64,000 bases of DNA from Stentor roeselii (taxonomy: Eukaryota; Ciliophora; Heterotrichea; Heterotrichida; Stentoridae): assembly GCA_006503475.1 (NCBI GenBank), contig RSEH01000116.1:80519-144518 (forward strand), written 5' to 3'. Positions 31,001 through 40,130 of the stretch are shown piece by piece. Each line of letters begins with the position of its first letter. Position 1 is the stretch's first letter. Under the pieces are notes generated by a model. The model was not told the DNA's origin. It worked only from the letters and a program-made list of their open reading frames with translations, and searched no databases. The position numbers were made by a program, and so were the translations under genes.

Positions 31001-31363
31001 AGACTTCAAGTCAAAAAGCGAGACCTGTCCTGAAGAGTACCCTGCAACAATCTGAGAACTTTCCCAGATATCCATCGAAACAACGGCGGAATTCTGTTTC
31101 TTTGGAGGTTGTAAAGTCATGATTTCACTTTCACGGTAGTTAAATATATGCAAACCACCTTGAGTACTTCCTAAAACCATCGAATCAGGCAGGGCGAAGA
31201 CTGTAGAGATTGTTGAAGAATCGATGTTTAGAAACTTTGACTCGATCACTGGAAGCTCTTTCTTTAACAGCTCTGAAGTCATTGAAAAATTAGACCTGAG
31301 ATCGTCTTTTTTGTGAAATTTTTCAAGTTTGGATTTGTGAAGGACTTCGATAGGATCGCTCAT
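28031..31363 (-). CDS. VPS8: VPS8, CORVET endosomal tethering subunit
   Basis: 1110 residues without introns. VPS8 is a CORVET subunit that binds Rab5 and tethers early endosomes. The N-terminal half is a beta-propeller (STVFALPDSMVLGSTQGGLH, VAGYSSGQVSLFDLKSSKHI, MGRHSDVFIYLFEG). The family core follows: EPQGLDSKLLAPICDKYNLI NAYIYI, then the helix YSLLWYLHLSFTGTSFP, both strong VPS8 signatures. An alpha-solenoid follows. The C terminus is a RING-like zinc site (CSDDFFCKRCRKEVDL...YHSSC). Length fits VPS8 in other protists. The start at 31363 is supported by a decayed second copy of the gene's first 46-50 codons at about 38080-38216. No A/T box directly precedes this ATG, unlike most genes here. 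Confidence 0.85.
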   Translation of the reverse strand: MSDPIEVLHKSKLEKFHKKDDLRSNFSMTSELLKKELPVIESKFLNIDSSTISTVFALPDSMVLGSTQGGLHIFNYRESEIMTLQPPKKQNSAVVSMDIWESSQIVAGYSSGQVSLFDLKSSKHIKTFSNFNSPVLRLRYSGSPDQIICLTNKLYQINLKKKVLNYSFKPELIETGDTTIVTFELLNDSDLGKKFLLILSYSRLLIYSMSDQSASFEISSINPESTPYIAWVKAADRYHLAISYSTTIAVYNLLKEGFNASLCFETIQDVCAMKWLKTNILATMGRHSDVFIYLFEGRTKQLVQQIRVNMELKEQNFLKDKKGLPCYTFHNSISSNGQGKTIVLGKERLCMLSLFIWNSCLDALVAGEKWAEAFSLGCIFLQDNSFAFMDVVPGKIEVKLKLGEILNKYAKDEKIEVKIKIPVVIEFCVKYFMNDLLFGEIFEYFAGFGKENVEIFAFEVLQYMVNGVVRAVPSGCLGKIVEPFIAKNLLDSLENLILHIEPQGLDSKLLAPICDKYNLINAYIYICTQSSLQSFVNPLKKIFKLMKKAQEGPRKQYFAYSLLWYLHLSFTGTSFPQETVRTDNREGILVKLCDWLFKRKHLENILEIDTDACLKTIEILFQDKDLFSILTSSKNSILYKSILEKFSYLLNSQEAFTPKFFLFAVNLMKSGKATFASREKIHISKFLIKHRNSSEHSMFILSLIQSSEPLESSDLIELLKLAENTRHLDIMSYLYKASKDYQEAITCLVQSESKVEQKKVFKLITDIFQELPEDEIDDFKDLILKNLKDLSSIDTDLLGKFMNSCFRNDHHLIIEQLSAAPKLQMQYLSDLVKSQNKLDEKMILLNVKLLCQYRGDELMDFLMNVEDYSFHECLNIVKQFKHSEGISFMYEKLGLMREAILEQTKLTQDLKYQVTKVIKSGGLVTDEMIEKLAKSVRNGKNICKRNSPVFNDEEFNEIWYLFINKVFEVYTELLAFKDKFPKLIEKLDECIKDALEDMISKVDFDVLVTNITRQFGDLPFKQFKDSTFLALQRLAYTESIIDRVNSLVLKDRSMITEKLIDYYSQGICSDDFFCKRCRKEVDLTMMINSQETVIVYQDGSVYHSSCIRKK

Positions 31364-31590
31364 GAAATGGAAGGTTAATAATCTGAACTAATGAAATGAT
31401 TTAGATAAGGATTTTATGTTAATACTTTTTGGAAGGTTTTCAAATTGTGGGATTGAAAGTGAAGACTTTTTATGTCATTTGGATTTTGACTTTTTCAAGA
31501 TGCATTCTTTATGTTTTTATGAAGTGGAAGGGCTTGTCTCTTGGATAACTGGTTGAAGTCTGAGATTCTTTTTCTTTCAGGTAGAAGGTG
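31225..31590. repeat. Left copy of a reciprocal flanking duplication (intact VPS8 start + decayed tail of next gene)
   Basis: Matches 38080-38455 in the same orientation, nearly without gaps for about 150 bp around the VPS8 ATG (offset 6853) and with small indels after that (offset 6861 at ataactggttgaag). Up to 31363 it is the working VPS8 gene. From about 31396 to 31590 it is, on the minus strand, a stop-ridden copy of the last 60 codons of the gene at 38266-39711 (for example RMHLEK for RMDLEK, FNPTI for FKPKI). I estimate about 70-75% identity by eye. Confidence 0.85.
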
Positions 31591-32552
31591 TAATAGCAAA
31601 ACCTAATTTATATATAAAAGGAATTATTTTTAATTAAATAAAAGTGTTATAAGGTTGATTAATTAGAATATTTATAGCTAATTTATTCATTAGTTTATTA
31701 GCCAATTTGACTAATGTTTAATTGAAATTACTCATATTGATATTCACTTTATGATAACTATTTTATGATAACAACTTAATAGTATGTAGATATATAAGAT
31801 ACTTTAAAACAAAGGGTGAAAAATAATTATCAAAACTTAAAAATTTTACTATCATTAATTAGATTTCTAATATTAAGTAAACTTTTATATAAGTTTTTAA
31901 ACCTCTAACGGAAATTATAAAGGGCAAATCGATTTGAAAAGGTTTCTAATTTAATCGGAATTCTATTCCCTTGTTTTAAAATTAGTAATAAGTATTTCAA
32001 CAACATTAGGCGGTTTAAATTTAGGAAAAGCAGAGCGATATATAATATTGTTACGATATCCTCTTCATTCCCGTCAAGACCTCACCTTTTAAGTAAAGAG
32101 TATATAAAGGTTGAAGAATTTTAAACTCTTTCTTATTACTTTAAGCAATCTATAAACCAATAATTTAATTGAGGATATTAGGTTGATTCATATGCAGAGG
32201 CATAAAATATAAGTTTATTAAAATTGCGATATATCTAAAAATATAGAACAATTATATATAAGATCTATGTAGATATTGATTAAAGAAACCAGGCTTATAA
32301 CTAATCTTCATTAAAAATAGATTTTTACTTTATTAATTCAATAAAAATTACCATACAAAAATACAGTTATTCTCTTAATTAAGAAAAGACTTCCTGAATT
32401 GCAAATCAACACAAAAATTCTTCTTTGATATTAGATAGAGTTTAATTTTACTAAAATTTATAAAAAATTATCAGTGATTACCTCATAATTCATTTTGTAT
32501 AATCAATAAATATAGACAGTATAAATTCTATAATTTAATACTTTATAAAAAT
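31591..32552. other. AT-rich non-coding DNA at the island's left side
   Basis: No frame of useful length and no recognised element. From 32463 on it matches the upstream region of the second peptidase gene (aaaaattatcagtgatta...), so the last 90 bp belong to the duplicated unit and probably hold the promoter. Confidence 0.5.
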
Positions 32553-33890
32553 ATGTCTGAATACTTTCATCGTAGTCCCGTTCATTTTTTTGATGTCGCA
32601 TTAAGACAGCCTTTTCTTTCAGATCATTTCGACCCCAACAGCATTTCTAAACTCTTGACTCCTCAGCAGCAACATTTGACAACCTTCATTGGAAAAATAT
32701 ATCCTTCTGGAACATGTTTTGTTTTCTCTAAGCCTAAAGGGAAAATCTTTATTCGAAATCAAAGAGTTCTGGCATTTGCTCTTACAAACTTCCACGTTGT
32801 TTACGATATTATGACTAGAAAAGTAAATGACAGCAAATATGTTTCTTTTGATTTTTCAGACAATCCAAATGTCCAACCTCATTCTGATAACCTAAATTAT
32901 GATTATATATTCAGCCCGATACTCGAATTCCAAACAAAACTTACTGGAAAGCAATTATCAGACAACTCCAATTTTTATTGTTTACCAAATGACATCGCGA
33001 TTTTGGCAATCTATCAGTCTATCCCATTTTCCAGAAGAGTACCAGATCTCGAAAGTTGTCTTGATTTTCATGTGTTGTCATTAGCAGAGTGCCATGAAAT
33101 CTCTGATTATAATGAAGAACAAGTTATTATTTCAGGTTATCCTACAGGAACTAATAGTATAAATTACATGATTCCAGATTCCCATGATATACCAAATGCA
33201 GATGTCAAGGTAAGAAATGGATTCCACAATTTCAAACATCAAGTAATTTCTGAAGGGTTTTTAAAACTATCACACACAGGCATGGCACAACTTCAACTTT
33301 CATCGACGTCTGGAATGTCAGGGTCGCCTATACTGAGTGGAACTGCAAGAGATTCAAAAGTTCTGGGAATATATTGCGGAGGGCCTCCTCTAGAAGGACA
33401 GTTAGAGATAATTGAAGTGGTAAGACATTTAATTGATAAAAAATACGAAAATGCTTATGAGGTCTTTTTAACTTTACCTTTTGAAGATAGTAGTTTATAT
33501 GAAAGCATGAGTAAATACTATTCTTTCAAAACTGATGTGCTAAATTTACTTTATCTTGTTGGTCCTGAAAAGACCAAGGCTTCTATACTTAGTAAAGACC
33601 CAGAAATAGAAAATAGATTATCCAAAATTTGTGATCCAAGAGCTAATTGTGAAACTATTTTAACAAATCTACAGAATATGATTAATCCACTGCTGATATC
33701 TACTGTTGGAAATTACAAGAATAAAGATATTTTTAATTATAACATTGGGATTTCAGCTGAAACAGAAGCTTTTATTTATATAAGGCAGTTTCAAAGGATT
33801 GTAGAACATCTAGATTTTGAATGTGATTCTGAAGAAGCTTTCAACAGTTTTATATTAAGTCGATTAAATCTTAATTAAAATCATGAAGTT
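32463..33890 (+). repeat. Duplicated peptidase unit, copy A
   Basis: Direct repeat of 35738-37163. It spans about 90 bp of upstream sequence plus the whole coding region and ends within about 10 bp of the stop, after which the copies no longer align. Confidence 0.85.
32553..33878 (+). CDS. Trypsin-like serine peptidase, copy A
   Basis: 441 residues. Residues about 48-280 are a chymotrypsin/HtrA-like fold: GTCFVFSK at the entry, ALTNFHVVYD with H81, PNDIAILAI with D147, and the nucleophile motif STSGMSGSPILSG with S256, then GIYCGG. The triad is complete, so an active protease is likely. There is no signal peptide and no membrane helix, so it probably acts inside the cell. The C-terminal 160 residues are helical and of unknown role. 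HtrA-type PDZ domains are not seen. The start follows CTTTATAAAAAT. It sits in the island between the two flanking duplications, and a second copy lies 3274 bp downstream. Family assignment is by motif only; substrate unknown. Confidence 0.75.
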   Translation: MSEYFHRSPVHFFDVALRQPFLSDHFDPNSISKLLTPQQQHLTTFIGKIYPSGTCFVFSKPKGKIFIRNQRVLAFALTNFHVVYDIMTRKVNDSKYVSFDFSDNPNVQPHSDNLNYDYIFSPILEFQTKLTGKQLSDNSNFYCLPNDIAILAIYQSIPFSRRVPDLESCLDFHVLSLAECHEISDYNEEQVIISGYPTGTNSINYMIPDSHDIPNADVKVRNGFHNFKHQVISEGFLKLSHTGMAQLQLSSTSGMSGSPILSGTARDSKVLGIYCGGPPLEGQLEIIEVVRHLIDKKYENAYEVFLTLPFEDSSLYESMSKYYSFKTDVLNLLYLVGPEKTKASILSKDPEIENRLSKICDPRANCETILTNLQNMINPLLISTVGNYKNKDIFNYNIGISAETEAFIYIRQFQRIVEHLDFECDSEEAFNSFILSRLNLN

Positions 33891-34049
33891 ATTTAAACTT
33901 AAATCTAGATTTATTACGGGATCAATTAATTCATTCAATAAATATTTTAGATTTATAATCAGTTTAAACTTTAATCTAAAAAAAAGATTTTCCTAGATTG
34001 AAAGTTAAAGATTCACTAGTTTGACTTCAGCTGCTGGAAATTTTTATTT

Positions 34050-34484
34050 TTAGTGAAATTATCGAATTTCGCCTTCCAGGCCACTGATAATATTTCGAGT
34101 TTTCCAAGCCGATTACTTGTAAAGATTAACCACTTGAATTACTTCTTCTGTGAAATGGAAACTGATAACTGAAAGTTTACTTACTTTGTCAGTTTTTGTG
34201 GAAATTATAATTTTTTTCTACATAATCGCTTGCAACAATCATCATTTTTTCTGATTGAAAAATTTAGGATCTACTCGTCGTTGTTTGTGAATCTCAGACC
34301 TTTTCGTTTAAAAGGAAATCCAACTCTTACTAATAACTAGCTTTAGGAATTTCATTTTCTTTACACTTATTATTGGAAAACCTTGAAGCATTGCCTCGTT
34401 TGCCATCCCTTTTTTCTTGCAGTCTGCAATTTGAAGTTCATTGTAAAACTCTTCCGCTTATAGGTAGCCTTTGATCTTAGACAT
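34050..34484 (-). pseudogene. Decayed gene fragment in the island
   Basis: On the minus strand a TTATAAAG box precedes ATG at 34484, and the frame reads MSKIKGYL, a TAA (34458-34460), then AEEFYNELQIADCKKKGMAN and on to FLKLVISK. A further coding-like piece, FPFKRKGLRFTNNDE, follows after a stop. No 15-nt intron removes the TAA. It looks like a small resident gene that has decayed. Product not recognised. Confidence 0.4.
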
Positions 34485-35737
34485 CTTTATAATTTGATAC
34501 CCATGTAGACTGAGTAGATATATGAGAAGTCAATCTGTTTGACTGTTATTTCAAAAAAGTGGTCATTTTCTTAGCCTATAATAAAAATTTAAACAGCCCT
34601 GTAAGTATTATTTTATTAAATTGTATTTTAAGTATTTTTACCGATTATATTTTGAACTTAGCATCTATTTTAAATCCGTGATTTTCAAGCTGAGAATATT
34701 ACAACTTTACTTGATATCCTGCTTGTTTAACAGTTGGTATATACCATTAGAACTCTTTTGGGAAAATCATAAGTTTTTCATGTTTTTGGACAATCTTGAA
34801 ACCGGTAAAACACTTATTCCGAGTTCATTTTGTTTTGGAATATGATAGAGCCTAATGCAAGTTAATCAACTGGAGAATCTGGCATTATAAGTCAAGGAAA
34901 ATCGCTCTGTACCTTATACATCTTCGATGACCTGATCCCCATAAATGATCATCAAATCAAACTAAATAAATTACAAGCAAACAGCAAGTTAAACTTTAGC
35001 CTCTTAATCAGCTGCGGAGTTTCTATTTCATTATTAAACTAGTTTTGTAAACTCTGTGTCTCTGAACCATCTACATCATCGCACTTAACTTAAATATTAT
35101 CAAGGATGCTTCGCTCTCGGTTTAAAAAATAGTTTCCTCATACTCTAAGATTTTACTTATTAACTGACTCCTAAAATTGTTAAGTAGGTATCCAGGCTGA
35201 TAATATTGGGTTTTCAAGGCAGGCCCTTAGAATAATTCAATTAAACCTAAAAAATCTCACACATATCTGGCTTTTGATTTCCCTGTGAGTGTTTTCGAGG
35301 TTTCCTCTCTAGGGAAAAGCTTAAAAAATTATTCTAACTGTTTCTTTAGTATTTCGCACAACTTCGAGGCAAAGATTTTGAGCAGTTAGCATTTGAAAGC
35401 ACTACACATGTACTTTCAAGTAAGTAATCAAAAAAATTGAAAATTTGACCATTTCTTCAGTTTCAAAAAGATTTGGGAAGGTTTTTTAAAGTTTTTTTCC
35501 TTATTTCTGCGATTTTCAGCTGCGAAGCTTGAAGACATAGTAGACCGTCTCTACATTATAATAGAGATTAGCCGAAGGCAAGTTATCACTGGTTCTTTCA
35601 GATAAATAAAATTTCAGCTTGTTATCAGATTTTCATTAGCGTATAAAATTTCTCGCATTTTAACAATAAATTTGTATCATTATTATTTTTTCGCTAGTTG
35701 AGAAGAAAATTTAGCTTTTTCGAAGTCTTCACATTTT
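34485..35737. other. AT-rich non-coding spacer between the two peptidase copies
   Basis: No supported gene. A 74-codon + frame (34621-34845) starts without a proper context and is Phe/Tyr/Leu-rich, so it is rejected. Segments near 35345-35390 and 35500-35540 loosely resemble 37280-37330 and 37420-37460, which hints at an older duplication of the spacer. Confidence 0.4.
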
Positions 35738-37163
35738 GAAAAATTATCAGTGATTACCATATAATTCATTTGTATAGTCCATAAATATAGACAATATAAT
35801 TTTATTATTTAATACTTTATAAAAATATGTCTGAATACTTTCATCGTAGTCCCGTTCATTGCTTTGATGTCGCATTAAGACAGCCTTTTCTTTCAGATAA
35901 TTTCGACCCCAACAGCATTTCTAAACTCTTGAATCCTCAGCAGCAACATTTGACAAACTTTATTGGAAAAATCTATCCCTCTGGAACATGTTTTGTTTTC
36001 TCTAAGCCTAAAGGAAACATTTCTATTCGAAATCAAAAGGTTCTGGCGTTTGCCCTTACAAACTTCCACGTTGTTTATGATATTATGACTAGAAAAGTAA
36101 ATGACAGAAAATATGTTTCTTTTGATTTTTCAGACAATCCAAATGTCCAACCTCATTCTGATAACCTAAATTATGATTATATATTCAGCCCGATACTCGA
36201 ATTCCAAACAAAACTTACTGGAAAGCAGTTATCAGACAACTCCAATTTTTATTGTTTACCAAACGACATCGCTATTTTGGCAATCTATCAGTCTATCCCA
36301 TTTTCCAGAAGAGTACCAGATTTTGAAAGTTGTCTTGATTTTCATGTGTTGTCATTAGCAGAGTGCCATGAAATCTCTGATTATAATGAAGAACAAGTTA
36401 TTATTTCAGGTTATCCTACAGGAACTAATAGTATAAATTACATGATTCCAGATTCCCATGATATACGAAATGCAGATGTCAAGGTAAGAAATGGATTCCA
36501 CAATTTCAAACATCAAGTAATTTCTGAAGGGTTTTTAAAACTATCACACACAGGCATGGCACAACTTCAACTTTCATCGACGTCTGGAATGTCAGGGTCG
36601 CCTATACTGAGTGGAACTGCAAGAGATTCAAAAGTTCTGGGAATATATTGCGGAGGGCCTCCTCTAGAAGGACAGTTAGAGATAATTGAAGTGGTAAGAC
36701 ATTTAATTGATAAAAAATACGAAAATGCTTATGAAGTCTTTTTAACTTTACCTTTTGAAGATAGTAGTTTATATGAAAGCATGAGTAAATACTATTCTTT
36801 CAAAACTGATGTGCTAAATTTACTTTATCTTGTTGGTCCTGAAAAGACCAAAGCTTCTATACTTAATAATGACCCAGAAATAGAAAATAGATTATCCAAA
36901 ATTTGTCATTCAAGTCTAGATCCTGAAACTATTTTAACAGATTTACAGAATATAATCAATCCCCTGATGATATCTACTGTTGGATACTACAAGAATAAAG
37001 ATATTTTTAATTATAACACTGGGATTTCAGCTGAAACAGAAGCTTTTATTTATATAAGGCAGTTTCAAAGGATTGTAGAACATCTAGATTTTGAATGTGA
37101 TTCTGAAGAAACTTTCAATAGTTTTATATTAAATCAGTTAAATCTTAATTAAAATTATGACTT
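35738..37163 (+). repeat. Duplicated peptidase unit, copy B
   Basis: Direct repeat of 32463-33890; see copy A. The proteins differ at 26 of 441 positions by direct comparison. Confidence 0.85.
35827..37152 (+). CDS. Trypsin-like serine peptidase, copy B
   Basis: 441 residues, same length as copy A and about 94% identical. The triad residues H81, D147 and S256 and their surroundings are unchanged. Differences cluster in the first 95 residues (8) and in the C-terminal 100 (16, including six in a row at about 362-367). From about residue 214 to 345 the proteins are identical. Both copies are free of stops and frameshifts, unlike other sequence in this island, so both are probably expressed and under constraint. 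The upstream 90 bp, with CTTTATAAAAAT before the ATG, are also shared. Confidence 0.75.
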   Translation: MSEYFHRSPVHCFDVALRQPFLSDNFDPNSISKLLNPQQQHLTNFIGKIYPSGTCFVFSKPKGNISIRNQKVLAFALTNFHVVYDIMTRKVNDRKYVSFDFSDNPNVQPHSDNLNYDYIFSPILEFQTKLTGKQLSDNSNFYCLPNDIAILAIYQSIPFSRRVPDFESCLDFHVLSLAECHEISDYNEEQVIISGYPTGTNSINYMIPDSHDIRNADVKVRNGFHNFKHQVISEGFLKLSHTGMAQLQLSSTSGMSGSPILSGTARDSKVLGIYCGGPPLEGQLEIIEVVRHLIDKKYENAYEVFLTLPFEDSSLYESMSKYYSFKTDVLNLLYLVGPEKTKASILNNDPEIENRLSKICHSSLDPETILTDLQNIINPLMISTVGYYKNKDIFNYNTGISAETEAFIYIRQFQRIVEHLDFECDSEETFNSFILNQLNLN

Positions 37164-38079
37164 GATAATAATTTAAATCTAAATATATTATAAAATTCAG
37201 TCTTTTGATCCATCAAAACTTTATTTTTATAATCACAACATAATATCTAAGTAACAACTGAGAATGTTTTACAGTCGTTCCTTCTGTAGTTTGTGGAGCT
37301 TCAAAGCTAATATCTTGGAGCAGTTAAAATTAGAGAGGATTTTTAGTAATGGCTAGTAAAACGTTAGAAAATTCGAATTTTTAACTTTGTTCAATCATAC
37401 AGGAACTGGGATTGTTTGTTATGTCTTTCTTGGTATTTCTGCAATTTTAAATTTGAAACTTGAGAACTCGAAAACTATCCCCGGAATTTTTATATTAATG
37501 AGCGAAAGGGCTCCAATAATTAAGTTTCATCTTTCAGGACCTTCAAATCTAGCTATTCACCGGCATTTCGGAGAAATCAAGTGAGACACATCGACTAAGA
37601 AGGGAATGTCATAAACTTCTGAGAAAGCTAATCGAGTTTTTGCTTGAAATGAAAGTTGGAGTTAAGAGCTTCTTAACCTCGAAACTCCAGTAATTTACAT
37701 TGAATCATTTCCGAAATATCATTCTTTTTAATTGTTTGATATGTTGATTGTTTTCTGCCGTGATTAATTTTGGTGACTAGATTTGATTATTTAATTTTAT
37801 TAGAAAGATTTAACTATATGGAGAATGAGCATGGAATTTTTCTATTATCAGTTCATATTTTTATCAAGGTGTAGAAAATCCTTCAAAAGATATTCAAATT
37901 AATTTTCAAGTAAGCGACTTGCAGTAAAATTAATCAGGCTGAAATAAAAACATTATTCAAAAGTTTAAAACAGAAACCAGCTCAATTCAAATCCAAAATA
38001 AAACTCCTCAAATACCCTAAAAAAAATTAAATCTAAACAGAATTAAAATATCGGCGCCTTGCGAGGTCTGCTCTAAAGT
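37164..38079. other. AT-rich non-coding DNA at the island's right side
   Basis: No gene supported. A 65-codon + frame (37387-37584) has no initiation context. Short stretches resemble the spacer upstream of copy B (see 34485-35737). Confidence 0.4.
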
Positions 38080-38455
38080 CTTCAGGGATTCGATTAAATC
38101 AGCAGGAGTTATTTTTTTAACATCTCTGTATTCATTGAAATATTCAACTTTGGCTTTTCTTTTTTGTGAAACTTTTCCAGTTTTTACTTTTGACGGACCT
38201 ATAAAGGATAGTTCATGGAATGGTAGATTAATGATGTGAACTGATGAAATGATTACAGCTAAGGATTACTTTAAAGACTTTTTAGGAACGTATTTCAAAA
38301 TCTTGGGCTTAAATGTACAGCCTTTTATTTCTTCCATTCGAACTTTGTCCTTTTCAAGATCCATTCTTTGCTGTTGTTTATGGTCTCTAAGAGCTTGTCT
38401 CATGAATAACTGGTTGAAGTCGGAGATGCTCTTGCTTTTCGTGTGAATCACTGGA
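38080..38455. repeat. Right copy of the reciprocal flanking duplication (decayed VPS8 start + intact tail of next gene)
   Basis: On the minus strand, 38216-38080 is a broken copy of VPS8 codons 1 to about 50: it keeps the ATG (38216-38214) and KLEKFHKK, but has two early stops and a one-base insertion in a run of seven A, after which MLKK/IES positions align again in another frame. From 38266 up it is the intact end of the neighbouring gene. It is the mirror case of the left copy. Confidence 0.85.
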
Positions 38456-39711
38456 GGATCAATTTTAGCCTTCGCAAAAATCAAATTTTTTTCATTAGGA
38501 TTCAAAGTTTTCAATAAATTTTCCATGCTTTCACAGAATTCTTTGTAGCTTATAAATGTTTTCGCCTCTTGAATTTCTACCAGCAGAGGATCCAGTACTC
38601 TGACAAGATCTGGTCCCAGTTCTTTGCAAGTAATACTTTTGGAGTGAAGCCTTCCGAAAGAGTCAGGGCGAAGTTTTTTGAAAATTTCTTCGAATTTATC
38701 TTTTTTCTTCTTATCAAGGATTTCTTGAGTCTTTTGACCGGCTTCTAAATCAACTGGTGCATAAGGAAAGTCGATTTCTCCTTCTGAAGCTCTTTTTTTA
38801 TGTTTGTAAAGATCTTCCCAAACATTATCTTCTCTTTGTCGTTCTATTTTTTTACCGATTTGAGGCTGGAAATACTTTTGGCCTGTAACAGGGTCAATAT
38901 CAATTTGAAGTTGCTTCCTAAGTTCATCCAAATTCTTCTCCCTATCCTTCTCACTATTAATAAGCCTATCAACAACAAGAGGAGTTTCAGGAATCTTAGG
39001 AAAATCAAAGCAATACCCAATTTTTTCACAATCCTCTTTCTTCCTTCCCAATCCCTCACCTTTTAAATTACTTTCCCTTTCCGAGTTGCACAAAGAAGCC
39101 TGTCGACTTCTCCTGACCTGAGCATCTTTATAAAGTTCTTCAATCCGATTACTAGAGTTAATCGATTTTCGAGCGATTCTCTGAGTCTTTAAGTTAAGTT
39201 TAGGTGTAAAAGTCAACTCAGACTGAGAATTTGTAGTCGGTGTTTGAAACTTATACAAAGAAGAGGCTTTGCTAGTTAAGTTACTCGCGATTTTTATTGA
39301 ATTTTGATTGATTTCTGGCTTTTCTTTTAAAGTTTCTTTTAAGTTTCTAGCAGTTTGAACTCGAAGCATGTGATGATTTACTAGTTTTAGTTCTTTTGAT
39401 TGCATGGATTCTCGATACATTCGTTCTCCTGGGTTTTTAAAGGATGTTGATGAGCAGTTAGGTAATTTTCCGATGATTTTAGTGATGGCTTGATGCTCTT
39501 CGATTAGGTCTTGCATTATTTGAGATACTTTTCGAAAGAGGACTGGTTCTGGTACATTCGTTATGTCGTTTTGGATCATAAAATTGTGCACTGTTAGAGA
39601 AAGGTCGTCATGTTCGAAGATCCTTAAATTGGCTTCCTGTCCGTAGCCTATATTAACTGAAATGTTCAATAGTTCTGCACCTCTTTTCAAATCTTCTGAG
39701 ATTTCAGTCAT
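38266..39711 (-). CDS. Hypothetical ciliate cytoskeleton-type protein
   Basis: 481 residues, no named family. It is polar and helical, with a repeated short motif of the type F-x-P-x-[IL]: LTFTPKLN near 165, YFQPQIGK near 280 and CTFKPKILK close to the end. This motif is common in ciliate proteins of axonemes and cortex, by my general knowledge, and proves nothing about function. An EF-hand-like or helical segment lies near 395-425 (FISYKEFCESMENLL). No signal peptide or membrane segment. Its last 60 codons exist as a decayed copy at 31396-31590. The ATG follows CTATTAATAA. The frame stays open for about 80 codons after its TAA, but that stretch is the decayed VPS8 copy. Confidence 0.65.
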   Translation of the reverse strand: MTEISEDLKRGAELLNISVNIGYGQEANLRIFEHDDLSLTVHNFMIQNDITNVPEPVLFRKVSQIMQDLIEEHQAITKIIGKLPNCSSTSFKNPGERMYRESMQSKELKLVNHHMLRVQTARNLKETLKEKPEINQNSIKIASNLTSKASSLYKFQTPTTNSQSELTFTPKLNLKTQRIARKSINSSNRIEELYKDAQVRRSRQASLCNSERESNLKGEGLGRKKEDCEKIGYCFDFPKIPETPLVVDRLINSEKDREKNLDELRKQLQIDIDPVTGQKYFQPQIGKKIERQREDNVWEDLYKHKKRASEGEIDFPYAPVDLEAGQKTQEILDKKKKDKFEEIFKKLRPDSFGRLHSKSITCKELGPDLVRVLDPLLVEIQEAKTFISYKEFCESMENLLKTLNPNEKNLIFAKAKIDPPVIHTKSKSISDFNQLFMRQALRDHKQQQRMDLEKDKVRMEEIKGCTFKPKILKYVPKKSLK

Positions 39712-40130
39712 TTATTAATAGGGATTTAAAGGAAATATTAGGGAATAATTTATGAATTGTGGTGTTTGTGATGATGAAGTGACTTAAAATTAATGAACAC
39801 TTTTTATGAGGTTTTTTTGGACTAGATAAGTTTTTGGTTTTTCTGAGATTTTTGTAAAGGATTAGAATTAAATGGCAATTTTTTGTAAATTTGAGTAAAT
39901 TTAATATACTTCAGACTTATGAAAAAATATATCAGGAATTTTCATATTGAATCAAAGAAAATTCACAGGAAAGCTAAAGACTTAAATAACATTTCTTATG
40001 ACTCCAAAAAAAAACTCACAAAAAAACATTCTCGATTTATTAGCATCCATTTTTAATAATCTCTAAAAATTCCCGGGAAAGACCTCTACCAGCAATAACT
40101 CCTTCGAAACCTAATTCAATATCACATAAA
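39712..40130. other. Divergent intergenic region (419 bp)
   Basis: The left part is G/T-rich on + and the right part C/A-rich, with the switch near 39950, the same pattern as at 22782-23344. A 61-codon minus frame (40225-40040) overlaps the start of the retinoblastoma-like gene and is rejected. No other feature. Confidence 0.5.

Noticed and set aside
37387-37584. 65-codon + frame in the island's right part.
   Set aside because: No ATG context, no counterpart in related sequence, chance length in AT-rich DNA.
31591-38079. Island as a DNA transposon with inverted ends.
   Set aside because: No transposase frame and no inverted repeats were seen near the inner borders; the flanking repeats are direct and contain host genes.
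38018-38265. About 80 codons open beyond the TAA of the gene at 38266, looking like stop read-through.
   Set aside because: The stretch lies in the decayed VPS8 copy, and part of the open frame is the shifted VPS8 frame itself (IES and neighbouring positions align).
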